Notes: generated from the letters alone by a model not told the origin. DNA of 64,000 bases from Ryuthela nishihirai (GCA_038380435.1 JAWZYU010000028.1:41227095-41291094); one strand, 5' to 3'; shown: positions 1 through 10,678, counted from the first letter of the stretch. Numbers and translations are program-made.

Positions 1-98
1 TGGAACATCGTTTTAATCTTTCTTGTCTGGTGGAATATTTTAAGAATTGGCAAAACATACTCAAAGTCTTATGATCAGACCTGCCTGACCCCCCCTAC

Positions 99-410
99 CG
101 AAATTTATCTCCGCAAAATTTCCCCGCCCTGCCCACGGTCAGTAGGGGACACCGATGGGTTTGAAAAGGCCGCCGTCCGTCGGATGGGACGTTAAGCCGT
201 GGCCCATGTGCGGGAGAGCCATACCCTGTGCACGTTAAAAAACACGCTGGATGGCCTTGACGGGAGGCTACCATCTGTTACCCAACAGCTGCTCCAGTGG
301 GTCTCCTCCCCTAACCTTCTCTGAGCCTTCGGGGTCCGTGTGACCTGGCCATTTAGCACATAGTGTGCAAAAAAGTGCCGCTCAGAGGTAAAATAATCCA
401 ATCCAATCCA
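99..410 (+). mobile_element. SINE-A copy, head missing
   Basis: It matches the body and tail of the SINE-A consensus seen at 4956-5343 but lacks the tRNA-like head, beginning near the 'atttatctccgcaaaa' segment. It ends in the family tail ACAACCCAACCC-like sequence (here aataatccaatcc). Many SINE-A copies in the window are headless, as expected for 5'-truncated retrotransposition. Confidence 0.85.
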
Positions 411-1059
411 AACCCCCTATCGAAACTAAATTCTGGGTACGTGCTTGCGCCAGAGTGTGTTGAAAATTGAAAATAAACTTCTCATCCTGTATTTCATTTT
501 CATGGTTGTTAATGGTTTGTGTTTTAATGCGCATAATTTTTTATGAAACATTATTTATTTTCATGATTTCTTTTCCGAATTATTCAGTCACAAATATATT
601 GATATTATGAGTATATAGTTAATTTTTTTTATTTAAAATTAGAAGTTAACAAGAGTTTAGAATTATCCATTACTTTTGTGTGAAATTTGTCTATTGTAAA
701 AAAAATTAAAAACGAATTACATAGAAATTTCGACTTAAAGAATTTCGAATTAATCAGGATTTTTTCTGTAGTGCTATTTTATGAAAAGCGTTTGAATAAT
801 AATGGAACAAATGTCATTTTTTCGTATTTGTCCTAAAACAATGATTTTTTAAATGCAGAATTCGTTGACACATGTTGATGATCTTTCGAAGAGTGAAGTT
901 ATCGCCATCTGGCAGCCACCTTCAAATTTCAATGAGAAAGTGATATTCAAGTGAGTAAAACTGTTTTAGAAAAAGAAAAGTCTTTTAGCAAGAAAAATTA
1001 TTCTGCAATAAAAAATATAGCAAAATATTTTTTTCGGGTGTATTTGAATTTCTTAGGGA
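411..1059. other. AT-rich unique stretch, no gene seen
   Basis: AT-rich sequence without a recognisable repeat, conserved protein or RNA gene. The short open frame that begins near 951 runs into the SINE-B array and is not credible. Confidence 0.5.
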
Positions 1060-2513
1060 TTATTCCAAAATGTAGCCGTCCCATGGCCGAGTGGTTATCG
1101 CGCTTGGCTACTGATCTAAGGGACCTACCTGGGTTGGAGCCCCGGATAAGGCATGGTTGTATGTGTTGTTTTTCTGCTGAGGTCCTGCCATCCTCTCAGA
1201 TCTTCTATTTTGGCATATAAACTGACAGGCTTCTCTCAGACCTCTGTGGCAAGCAGCTGCTTGAGCGGGTATTTATTTTTTTGCCGTCCCATGGCCGAGT
1301 GGTTAGCGCGCTTGGCTACTGATCTAAGGGATCTGGGTTCGAGCCCCGGATAAGGCATGGTTGTATGTGTTGTTTTTCTGCTGAGGTCCTGCAATCCTCT
1401 CAGATCTTCTATTTTGGCATATAAACTGACAGGCTTCTCTCAGACCTCTGTGGCAAGCAGCTGATTGAGGGGGTATTTATTTTTTAGCCGTTCTATGGCC
1501 GAGTGGTTAGCGCGCTTGGCTACTGATCTAAGGGACCTGGGTTCGAGCCCCGGATAAGGCATGGTTGTATGTGTTGTTTTTCTGCTGAGGTCCAGCCATC
1601 CTCTCAGATCTTCTATTTTGGCAGATAAACTGACAGGATTCTGTCAGACCTCTGTGGCAAACAGCTGCTTGAGGGGGTATTTATTTTAGCCGTCCCATGG
1701 CCGAGTGGTTAGCGCGCTTGGCTACTGATCTAAGGGACCTGGGTTCGAGCCCCGGATAAGGCATGGTTGTATGTGTTGTTTTTCTGCTGAGGTCCTGCCA
1801 TCCTCTCAGATCTTCTATTTTGGCATATAAACTGACAGGCTTCTCTCACACCTCTGTGGCAAGCAGCCGCTTGAGGGGGTATTTATTTTAGCCGTCCCAT
1901 GGCCGAGTGGTTAGCGCGCTGGCTACTGATCTAAGGGACCTGGGTTCGAGCCCCGGATAAGGCATGGTTGTATGTGTTGTTTTTCTGCTGAGGTCCTGCC
2001 ATCCTCTCAGATCTTCTATTTTGGCATATAAACTGACAGGCTCCTCTCAGACCTCTGTGGCAAGCAGCTGCTTGAGCGGGTATTTATTTTTTAGCCGTCC
2101 CATGGCCGAGTGGTTAGCGCGTTTGGCTACTGATCTAAGGGACCTGGGTTCGAGCCCCGGATAAGGCATGGTTGTATGTGTTGTTTTTCTGCTGAGGTCC
2201 TGCATCCTCTCAGATCTTCTATTTTGACATATAAACTGACAGGCTCCTGTCAGACCTCTGTGGCAAGCAACTGCTTGAGTGGTATTTATTTTGTAGCCGT
2301 CCCATGGCCGAGTGGTTAGCGCGCTTGGCTACTGATCTAAGAGACCTGGGTTCGAGCCCCGGATAAGGCATGGTTGTATGTGTTGTTTTTCTGCTGAGGT
2401 CCTGCCATCCTCTCAGATCTTCTATTTTGGCATATAAACCGACAGGCTCCTGTCAGACCTCTGTGGCAAGCAGCTGCTTGAGGGGGTATTTATTTTTTTT
2501 TATTCCCAAATGT
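1060..2513 (+). repeat. SINE-B heptamer array inside one target-site duplication
   Basis: Seven head-to-tail SINE-B copies start near 1075, 1283, 1487, 1689, 1891, 2094 and 2296, with a period of about 202 bp. Each starts GCCGTCCCATGGCCGAGTGG, carries an A box (TGGCCGAGTGG) and a B box (GGTTCGAGCCC), and ends in TTGAGGGGGTATTTATTTT. The array is flanked by TTATTCCAAAATGT (1060-1073) and TTATTCCCAAATGT (2500-2513), a 14-bp duplication with one mismatch. Small open frames that repeat here are artefacts of the periodic sequence. Confidence 0.93.
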
Positions 2514-2859
2514 GCAATATTTGGAACCACCGTTCCGGTTATTAAAATCGTTGGGGAGGTTTTTTTTGTACATCTTGCCTTCCCCTCTCTCCCTCATCTT
2601 TCAACTTACCCTGCATTTTAAAAATCTTTTCAGGTTTTTATCAGTGCCATTAATAAAGATTTAAATTTCTGGAAATTCCTGTTTTTTGGTTCACTTGAAT
2701 CTGAATATGTTATTGTTCCTGTAGACCATCTAGATTTAATCTAGTCTCTAACGTATCTAGAAAACACTTAATTGTAAAATATTTCTCTGGGTCAGTTTTA
2801 GTCAGCAAATATTTTCGAGTAGGTGAAGTTAATGTCCGACACAAACTGTATGTCACATG
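2514..2859. other. unassigned AT-rich stretch
   Basis: No gene or clear repeat. It runs into increasingly recognisable monomers of the minisatellite that follows. Confidence 0.4.
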
Positions 2860-3810
2860 GACCTCTCATAGATAAACTGTTTGGCCAAAAGTCTGTCATT
2901 TAAACTTCTCCCATAAGGTGCAAGATTGACCATTCATTTATCTGAAACTCGTAAGATGTCCTATGACCGACCATTTACTCATTTGGACCATTTCTACCAT
3001 TTGGACCTCTCTTAGATGATTTGAGAATGATCATGAATCATTTGAACCTCTTCCATGTGGGTCCATGGCTAACTGTTCGTTCTTTGGACGTCTTGAAGAG
3101 GTGGTTTGTGACTGATCATTTGCAATTTGGACTTCTTGCAGCGGGACTGACTGACCATTTGCAATTTAGTCTTCTTGAAGCGGGACTGTGACTGATTATT
3201 TTCAATTTAGTCTTCTTGTAGTGGGACTGTGACTGACCATTTTCAATTTAGACTTCTTTCAGCGGGACTATGAGTGATCATTTTCAATTTGGACTTCTTG
3301 TAGCGGGACTGACTGACCATTTGCAATTTAGTCTTCTTGCAGCGGGACTGTGACTGATTATTTTCAATTTAGTCTTCTTGTAGTGGGACTGTGACTGACC
3401 ATTTTCAATTTAGACTTCTTTCAGCGGGACTATGAGTGATCATTTTCAATTTGGACTTCTTGTAGCGGGACTGACTGACCATTTGCAATTTAGTCTTCTT
3501 GCAGCGGGACTGTGACTGATTATTTTCAATTTAGTCTTCTTGTAGTGGGACTGTGACTGACCATTTTCAATTTAGACTTCTTTCAGCGGGACTATGAGTG
3601 ATCATTTTCAATTTGGACTTCTTGCAGCAGGACTGTGACTGATCATTTTCAATTTGGTCTTGCAGTGGGATTGTGACTGACCATTTGCAATTTCGACTTC
3701 TTGCCGAAGGACTGTTACTGATCATCCACATTTTTACCTCTCCCAAAGAGTTCCTAACTAACTGTGTGTAATGCGGACCTCTTTAAAATGATTCATAACT
3801 GACCATCCGT
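2860..3810 (+). repeat. minisatellite with higher-order structure
   Basis: Tandem monomers of about 40 bp have the form 'gacttcttg-agcgggact-gtgactgaccatttgcaattt'. In the core (about 3125-3670) four monomer types recur in fixed order with a 162-bp period; the same variant is seen at 3139, 3301 and 3463. Monomers on the left flank (2860-3100) and the right end are strongly diverged. No stable coding frame is present. Confidence 0.85.
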
Positions 3811-4061
3811 GATGCATAAATCGCCCGGAGAGTACTAGATTGATTTCATGTCATTTCTACGCATTCTCATCTGATCACCCAAATTTTGAGATTAATCCGA
3901 AAAGGATTTTAGTTATTTGAAAATTTTATCATACTTTATTTTTCCCTTAATATAAAATACTAGTTAAATCCTGAAAAACGTTTAGTGTGAAACTTCAATC
4001 CAGTCATAACTTTTTCCATCGACAATGTACTGTTCCATTCGCAACACTCCATCGATAACAT

Positions 4062-4447
4062 GGGGCGGGGGTGGCTCAGTCGGTAGCGCGCCAGTCTCGT
4101 AATCTGTAGTTCCCAGGTTCGAGTCCCAGCTGGGTCAGCGTTGAGATTTATCTCCGCAAAATTCCCCGCCCTGCCCACGGTCAGTAGGGGACACCGATGG
4201 GCTTGGAAAGGCCGCCGTCCGTCGGATGGGACGTTAAGCCGTGGCCCCGTGTGCGGGGGAGCCATACCCTGTGCACGTTAAAGAACACGCTGGATGGCCA
4301 TGACGGGAGGCTACCATCTGTCTCCCAACAGCTGTTCCAGTGGGTCCCTTCCCCCAACTTTCTCTGAGCCTTCGGGGTCCATGTGACCTGGCCATTTAGC
4401 CCATGGTGTGCAAAAATGTGCCGCTCAGAGGTAAAACAACCCAACCC
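4062..4447 (+). mobile_element. SINE-A full copy
   Basis: Complete element from GGGGCGGGGGTGGCTCAGTC to ACAACCCAACCC. The head has an A box (TGGCTCAGTCGG) and a B box (GGTTCGAGTCC), and its anticodon arm resembles elongator tRNA-Met (CTCGTAATCTG; CTCATAATC in some other copies). The target duplication CCATCGATAAC lies on both sides (about 4049-4059 and 4446-4456). Confidence 0.93.
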
Positions 4448-4458
4448 ATCGATAACGT

Positions 4459-4890
4459 GGGGAGAGGGTGGCTCAGTCGGTAGTGCACCAGGCTCGTAAT
4501 CTGCAATTCCCATTTTCGAGTTTCAACTGGTCCAGTCGTTGAGATTTATCTCCGCAAAAATCTTCGCACTGTCCACGGTCAGTAGGGGACACTGATGGTG
4601 TTAGTAAAGGCCGCCGTCCGTCGAATCGGACGTTAAGCCGTGGTCCGTATATGTAGAGTCATAATCTAAGCACGTTGAAGACACGCTGGATGCCCTTGAC
4701 GAGAGCCTACCATCTACCTCCCAACAGCTGCTCCAGTGGGTCCTCTTCCCCAACCTTCTCTGAGTCCTCGGGGTTTTTGTGACCTGATCGTTTAGCCCAT
4801 TGTGTTCAAAAAGGACAGTTCAGATGTGACCTGATCGTTTAGCCCATTGTGTTCAAAAAGGACAGTTCAGATGTGAAACAATCTAACCTA
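4459..4890 (+). mobile_element. SINE-A copy, diverged, with internal 47-bp duplication
   Basis: An older copy directly after the previous one. Near the 3' end a 47-bp unit beginning 'gacctgatcgtttagccc' occurs twice (4781 and 4828). It is followed by ctCCATCGATAtcc, a third occurrence of the same target motif. Confidence 0.88.
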
Positions 4891-4955
4891 ACTCCATCGA
4901 TATCCTACTACTCCATTCATAAAGTAGGCGATGGCAGTGTCCCCAGATTTTTCGG

Positions 4956-5343
4956 GGGGCGGGGGTGGCTCAGTCGGTAGCGCGCCAGGCTCGTAATCTG
5001 TAGTTCCCAGGTTAGAGTCTCAGCTGGGTCAGCGTTGAGATTTCTCTCCGCAAATTTCCCCGCCCTGCCCACGGTCAGTAGGGGACACCGATGGGCTTGG
5101 AAAGGCCGCCGTCCGTCGGATGGGACGTTAAGCCGTGGCCCCGTGTGCGGGAGAGCCATACCCTGTGCACGTTAAAGAACACGCTGGGTGGCCTTGACGG
5201 GAGGCTACCATCTGTCTCCCAACAGCTGTTCCAGTGGGTCCCCTCCCCCAACCTTCTCTGAGCCTTCGGGGTCCTTGTGACCTGGCCATTTAGCCCATGG
5301 TGTGCAAAAAAGTGCCGCTCAGAGGTAAAACAACACAACCCAA
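4956..5343 (+). mobile_element. SINE-A full copy (reference copy)
   Basis: Full-length copy flanked by CCCAGATTTTTCGG at 4942-4955 and 5344-5357, a perfect 14-bp target-site duplication that defines both ends of the element (388 bp). Confidence 0.95.
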
Positions 5344-5357
5344 CCCAGATTTTTCGG

Positions 5358-5925
5358 ACACTTTCCGAGGAATCACTCCCGACCACGGCAGCTAGAAACC
5401 CGATCTGTTAATCCAAACAGGTCCTAAGTGGGATACCCTGCCATATTTGGGACCGATTACCCGCGTAATCACAGAAAACGGAAAATTTCCGTAACCAATG
5501 ACGTCAGTTCGCCCTTTCGGAATATAGCTATTATATGATGATGTAATTAGATTCTTTCTTGAAGTTCTGTAATATACATAAATTGGTATATATTAAAATA
5601 ATGAAATTTAAAATTTCCTTTGAAAATTGTTTTTCTAGGGCTACTGTATGTCAGAGATTCGACACCTTTTGGGTTGGTATTGAATCAGATCCAGTTGTAG
5701 TGCCAAGTATTCATTCAAATCGAGTGGCAGTTGCAGATATTCAATCGAATTCAGTTGCAGATATTCAATCGAATTCAGTTGCAGTTTCAGGAGAAGACCT
5801 AGTAAGATCAACTGAAATAGTAAGAAAATTTTTGATATTTCGATCAGTTCTATTTCTAGCCTTAATCGTTTCTTTTTCAATCGTTTTTTTCTAACCTTAA
5901 TCGTTTCTATTTCAAAATTATCATC
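5358..5925. other. unassigned stretch with small tandem duplication
   Basis: No gene. A unit of about 24 bp reading 'gatattcaatcgaattcagttgca' is duplicated around 5736-5785, and a 'cctaatcgtttct'-type motif recurs near 5860-5910. Confidence 0.4.
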
Positions 5926-6283
5926 ATCATCATCATCCTCAAGCAGCCACGGGCTACGGAGGTCCAACCAGACCGTGCAATTTAGTTCTCCAAGCAAGTC
6001 TATCCTGAGCTACATCTACTGCATCTGGCCACTGCACACCAATTCTAACAAGCTCCAGTTTGACATTGTCTGCCCACCGCATCCTAGGTCTCCCCTTCTT
6101 TCTGACTCCTTTAGGCACACTGTTCATAACCCTATTCGCCAATCTATAATTATTCATACGGGCAACATGGCCAAACCAACGGAGTCTCTCTCTGCACAAT
6201 ATGCTGCTTAAAGGAGGTTGCAAACTCCTTTGCCTAATCTCATCATTAGTTACAAAGTTGAACCACCTAATGCCCAATGCTTA
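5926..6283 (-). mobile_element. RTE-like LINE, 3'-terminal fragment
   Basis: Antisense translation gives the C-terminal tail of a LINE ORF2: LRWFGHVARM, then KKGRPRMRWADNVK and AQDRLAWRTKLHGLV. This is the 'WFGHV-RM ... GRPR-RW-D ... AQDR--W' signature found in RTE-type and related endonuclease-reverse transcriptase ORFs. The element's 3' end is at the left: GCTGCTTGAGG followed by (GAT)n, seen on the + strand as atcatcatcatcatcctcaagcagc. It is 5' truncated; the reverse transcriptase core is absent. Confidence 0.85.
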
Positions 6284-6284
6284 A

Positions 6285-6405
6285 AATGTTATGTAAAGAT
6301 CATAGCACCTGACCTTCATGATATTTTCGTCTCCTAGTACTCTACTAAGAGTAGGGGACACCTCACTCCGTCGGGGACGGGGGTGGCTCAGTCGGTAGCG
6401 CGCAT
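6285..6405 (+). repeat. left arm of a 120-bp inverted repeat
   Basis: Reads as the reverse complement of 7081-7196 with few differences. It includes the sequence 'cctagtactctactaagag' and the first part of a SINE-A head (6373-6421), which breaks off after 'gtagcgcg'. The arms are about 680 bp apart. Confidence 0.85.
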
Positions 6406-6655
6406 TGTAGCGTAATCTGTTACACGTTTAATTAAAAATGCAGTCTATTTTTTCTTTTTAAATAGAAACATTAATTGTGGGCAAGTTATTGTGGACAATT
6501 GTGAACATGTTAAAACAATTTCAATGGTTAATAATGCCACTTGAAGAAATAAATATATTATATTTATTCTTTAAGGTGCGCAGAAAATGGTTTTCCTGAA
6601 AGAGCATGCTCAACAGCAGAAGCATTTAAAGCTTCGAGCTCGATCCTCCTAGTCG

Positions 6656-7110
6656 AGTTGGATTCGGTTGTTTTACCTCTAAGTGGCACTTTTTGCACAC
6701 AATGGGTTAAACGTCCAGGTCAAAAGGACTCCACACGTTGTGTTGTTCATATCTGAACCGCACTTTTGTGCTCAAAATAGGCTAAATGTCCAGTCACAAG
6801 GACCCCGAGGGCTCAGAGAAGGAACCCACTAGACTGCTATTAGGAGACAGATGGTAGCCTTCCGTCAAGACCATCCAGCGGGTTTTTTAACGTGCACAGG
6901 GTATGGTTCTCCCGCAGACGGGGCCACGGCTTAACGTCCCATCCGACGGACGGCGGCCTTATCCAAGCCCATCGCTGTCCCCTAATGACCGTGGGCAGGG
7001 CGGGGAGTTTTGCGGAAATGAATTTCAACGCTGACCCAGCTGGGACTCGAACCTGGGAACTGCAGATTACGAGTCTGGCCGCTACCGACTGAGCCACCCC
7101 CGTCCCCGAC
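6656..7110 (-). mobile_element. SINE-A copy with duplicated tail
   Basis: A complete but diverged minus-orientation copy. Its tail portion occurs twice (about 6660-6735 and 6745-6810). The head ends at 7088-7110 with a GGGGACGGGGGTGGCTCAG variant shared with the fragment at 6373. Confidence 0.85.
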
Positions 7111-7196
7111 GGACGGCGGTGTCCCCTACTCTTAGTAGAGTACTAGGAGACGAAAGTATCATGAATGTCAGATGCTATGATCTTTACATAACATTT
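7081..7196 (-). repeat. right arm of the 120-bp inverted repeat
   Basis: Inverted partner of 6285-6405. Both arms join the same truncated SINE-A pieces to the same unique sequence, so the duplication happened after those pieces were joined. Confidence 0.85.
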
Positions 7197-8129
7197 TGAG
7201 CACAGTATAATTTTGAAATCCTGTTACCAACGATTGAGCCTGCCATTTTCAGATGTAGAGTCAGAAAAATATAAGCAGATAAAACTAGAATGATGTGTAT
7301 CGCCGCTGGTGCATATGAGAATCTTGTTTTCAAAGAGAAAGAAGTTTTTCTTGTTTCATTCCTTAAAAGTTTTAATTTGAGCTAGCGGATGATGGGGAAA
7401 ATGTAAATAGTATTTCATTAGTAATTATAAAACGTAAAAGTATTCGTCTTTTAATTCTTAAATCCAAAAAGTTGCATTTCCCACACCTCTCTCAGAAAAG
7501 TGGGTAGATTATTGCTCTCAGTGGAATATCTCTTAAAATTACCTCTAATTTTTCAAATTTTTATTTAATACATGATATTTGTAAAACTTAGCAAGAACCC
7601 AAATCATCAGATCTGCCATCAATGCCCCTAACAGTGCATAGTGTTCTGTGAGATTTCAAAAGAAGTTGTTGCTGCTGCACTTATGCCAATAGCAAAGTTC
7701 AATCGATCAAATATGAAGTCAAGAAAGAGGGGGCACTTCAAAGGCATGCCCACCGGCTCCAGGGTAGTCGCAATGGACATGCACTGCACGGTACCCAATA
7801 CGATAACCATAGCAAGGTGCCCTGCCATCATAGTTTATATGATGGAGTAATTATTAGTTGCAAATAATGTTTGTTTCTAACCGTCAAATACATAGGGATC
7901 TTGGCATTGATCATATACTCATATTAAACTTTACTCGAAAAGGTTTTTCGAGGCGGTTTTAAATAATCGAAATGAGATTATTTCCTCCCTTATGGATTAT
8001 AAACATGAGGTTTTAAACAGATATAAGAGGCCTAAGAGCATTGCTTTCTCTCGGGAAAGCTTTGCGCTTTAGCTCTATTTTACTGCTTTTGTTTTTTGCT
8101 GTCTAGCCCCTCGGGGCCCACTCTTTGTG
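7197..8129. other. unassigned; possible ancient coding relic near 7640-7850
   Basis: No confident gene. Around 7640-7850 base composition rises and both strands stay open for about 67 codons, and a third frame on the minus strand reads CHCDYPG-GGHAFEVPP-like sequence (coding-like texture). I cannot match any of these frames to a family, and there are no convincing splice sites. Confidence 0.3.
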
Positions 8130-8300
8130 GGTTGGGTTGTTTTACCTCTGAGCGGCACTTTTTTACACACCATGGGCTAAATGGCCAGGTCACGTGACAC
8201 GAAGGTTGCCAGATCACTAATTTCTAAAAAAATCGTTGCCAGATATTTTTTCTGAATTCTGTAATCAACCATAGTGTTCGGATACTTTTTTGAGCGACTG
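8130..8300 (-). mobile_element. SINE-A tail fragment fused to half of MITE-P
   Basis: 8130-8190 is the tail end of a minus SINE-A. It joins directly, at a shared GTCAC, to a MITE-P end (8191-8300) that runs 'cacgtgacacgaaggttgcc' to 'gagcgactg' followed by TA. The other halves of both elements are missing, so this is a deletion or recombination junction. Confidence 0.8.
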
Positions 8301-9305
8301 TACATCGAAAGTCAATGTACGATCTATCAAATCAATCTACGATTGCAAGAACACAAGGTTGATTCAATATCTAAAGAACCCTCTCGGACCATTTCAAGTC
8401 CAAAGTGTTCATTTGGCATCCCTGGTTTCTCCATTAAAAAAGAAATGGATATTGCGGCTCAAAACATAACTGCCTCAGAATTCATTTACAAGCACTATAA
8501 AGAACATGTGAAGATCTTCAAGTGTGAATCTTTTGAGAGCAAGTTGTGAAGAACGACTGCTGCCTTTTGTGTTCCCGAAGTTTCGCATTTTGAGGCAGTG
8601 CAACTTCAAAATGTAACGGAAGTTCTCATCTCGGAATTGTTCGCCATTGACTTGGCACTTAAATGGTGCATTAAGCAGTCACACCAAAAAAATAGTTTAA
8701 CAGACAGCAGTTCCTCTTTACATTTTCTTGAAGGTGACCCCTGCCGATCCAGAAATAATAGAATTTTTCAGAGCATTTTAAAATCCTCAGCAATTATCAT
8801 GAAAAATGGTGCAGAATTTATACTACAATGGATCCCTGCACATGTGGGGATCCAGGGTAATGAATTCGCTGACCTTTTGGCAAAAGCAGCACTCTTGCAT
8901 GAAAAATCTCTCTACTCCTACATGGGAAATACACACCTCAAGAAGTGAATCAAGAAAAAATTAAACGAAACATTTCAACAACATTTTGAGGTATTAACTT
9001 CTGGGAGATTGAATCATCGAAGCATGATTGAGAATGGGATTTCTCCCTTTCGAAACTTTGGTTTGACCAGAAGGAACTTAATCTGTATCGCCAGGCTCAG
9101 AACGGGCTCGACTTTATTAAACGATTCCTTATTCAAAATGAAAAAAAGTAAATATCCGAACTGTGTTCATTGCAGTGTGGAAGAAAAAGTATCATATGTG
9201 CTTCTTAATTGCGGAGAATGTGAAAATCAAGGGAGAGAATTAATAAACAGTCTAAAGAGAAAGAATATTATCGAATTAAGTCTTAAAAGTCTATTAGGCC
9301 AATAA
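8274..9305 (+). pseudogene. LINE relic: RNase H domain and C-terminal tail, two in-frame stops
   Basis: One frame runs through the interval, interrupted only by TGA at 8547-8549 and 8946-8948. It holds the RNase H region of a Jockey/I/R1-type non-LTR element: SELFAIDLALKW (conserved Glu), a DSSSSLHFL segment replacing the usual DS motif, and WIPAHVGIQGNEFADLLAKAA, which carries the last RNase H His and Asp. A tail with LICIARLRTGSTLLN and CVHCSVEEKVSYVLLNC (Cys-rich knuckle; His lost) follows. Nothing upstream of RNase H is recognisable. The first residues overlap the end of MITE-P. Confidence 0.85.
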
Positions 9306-9311
9306 GATCCT

Positions 9312-9602
9312 TCTTTAAGAAGATTTTGTTTTAAAGAAACTTTGAAATTTCTTCATAATTGTGATCTTTTCAAAAGAATTTATAGAAACTTTGAACTAAG
9401 GGGAAATCTAGCTTTTTGGCAAGATTTCGAAAAGTCCCAAGTTTCCAGTAACAAGTTTCTTTAAGAAGATTTTGTTTCCAAGAAACTTTGAAATTTCTTC
9501 ATAATTGGGATCTTTTCAAAAGAATTTAAAGAAACTTTGAACTAAGGGGAAATCTTGCTTTTTGGCAAGATTTCGAAAAGTCCCAAGTTTCCAGTAACAA
9601 GT
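9312..9602 (+). repeat. direct duplication of about 145 bp
   Basis: Two adjacent copies begin 'ttctttaagaagattttgtt' (9312 and 9458) and end 'ccagtaacaag'. They differ at a few positions only. The unit follows the LINE relic and may be its 3' untranslated region, but no tail or target duplication was identified. Confidence 0.8.
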
Positions 9603-9689
9603 CCCCTCGATAACAGCTCCGCTGTTTCATTTTTTTCAGTGATCTGTAAAGATATGTATATATTAAAACTACTAAGTATTTGAAAAATG

Positions 9690-10275
9690 AGAATTATAAT
9701 ATTTCATTAGTACCAATCAAAGTAAAATAGAGTTTTCCAATTATCATTTTCATTGCTTGCAATGGAAACTTCATGACGTTCACATTCCACCACGAAAAAT
9801 TCATATTTCTATCATTAATACATCGTTGCAATATTCGTTTCAAATTTTGGAATTTTCGAACTTTTTCACCGTTACTGGGCGCAATTATGGTTTTCGAAAG
9901 ATTTAAAATATGTGAATCATAATATTTTATCAATTCCTATCTAACCCAAAATTTTTTTTCATTTATCTCTAAAAACAATTATCTGTTAAAACTAATACGG
10001 TGCGTTTTCCCACCCCTTCTGGGTCTAAGGGGTCAACTCATTGTTGGCAATGAAAACTTCGTGACCTTCACATTGCCCCACCAAAATTTCAAATCTCTAG
10101 CATAAATACATCATTTGCAACATTCATTTGAAATTTTGGAATTTTCAAACATTTCCACCGCTAGAGGGCGCAATTATATCTTTAGAGAGATTCGGAAAGT
10201 GCGTATCGTAATATTTCATCAATACCTATCCAACACAAAAATAATTTTTAATTTATCTCTGTAAAGAAAAAAATT
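9690..10275. repeat. repeat family R, two direct copies
   Basis: Copies at about 9690-9965 and 10000-10270 share 'gaaacttcatgacgttcacat', 'aaattttggaattttc', 'ccaccgctagagggcgcaat' and 'atttcatcaatacctatccaac' in the same order. Further copies lie at 59925-60000 (part), 61600-61790 (diverged) and 62430-62690. No coding capacity. It is followed by a short (CAGA)n tract at 10285-10302. Confidence 0.75.
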
Positions 10276-10348
10276 CGTTGTCTACAGACAGACAGACAGA
10301 CGAGAAAGCGAAACTATTATCTCGTTTTCAAAGAAAAGGAGATAAATT

Positions 10349-10431
10349 ATTTTTAATAATTTAAATTTTTAGAACCCCAAGATCATTTTATTTATGGTCT
10401 GTGGGATCTAAAAATTTAAATTATTAAAAAT
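10349..10431. repeat. perfect 25-bp inverted repeat (hairpin)
   Basis: Arms 10349-10373 and 10407-10431 are exact reverse complements (AT-rich, starting ATTTTTAATAAT) with a 33-nt loop. It may be a MITE tip or a remnant; no target duplication was resolved. Confidence 0.8.
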
Positions 10432-10636
10432 CCAAATGTAAGGTAATAATTTTGGTTTGACCGCGTGAAATCAAAATTATTATATTTTGCTACAGAATAA
10501 AAATATGTGCGTTTAATTCAAAGGATTATTTTAGTTTTACAGTGTATACAGTACACCTATAAAAAAAACATTTAGCTAAAAGTTAATAACTTCACAAGCA
10601 AACAAAATCGTATGGTGTAAATGTAATTCCTTAGAA

Positions 10637-10678
10637 TAAGGGTTCTCAACGTGGAGTACGCGGGAAAATTTTTTGCAG
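10637..10678 (-). mobile_element. hAT-like element terminus (remnant)
   Basis: 'agggttctcaacgtggagta' is the reverse of the 3' end of the hAT-like element at 43791-44633 and of the remnant at 32227-32283. Only the tip is present; MITE-P begins right after it. Confidence 0.6.

Noticed and set aside
1075..2499. Seven tRNA genes in tandem
   Set aside because: The heads keep A and B boxes, but each is followed by 125 bp of SINE body. The anticodon loop has eight bases and the acceptor stem does not pair properly.
7628..7850. Possible gene or Reeler exon upstream of the DOMON exons
   Set aside because: No frame shows the Reeler cysteine or G-P patterns, splice sites are poor, and the strand is ambiguous. 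Kept only as an unassigned coding-like relic.
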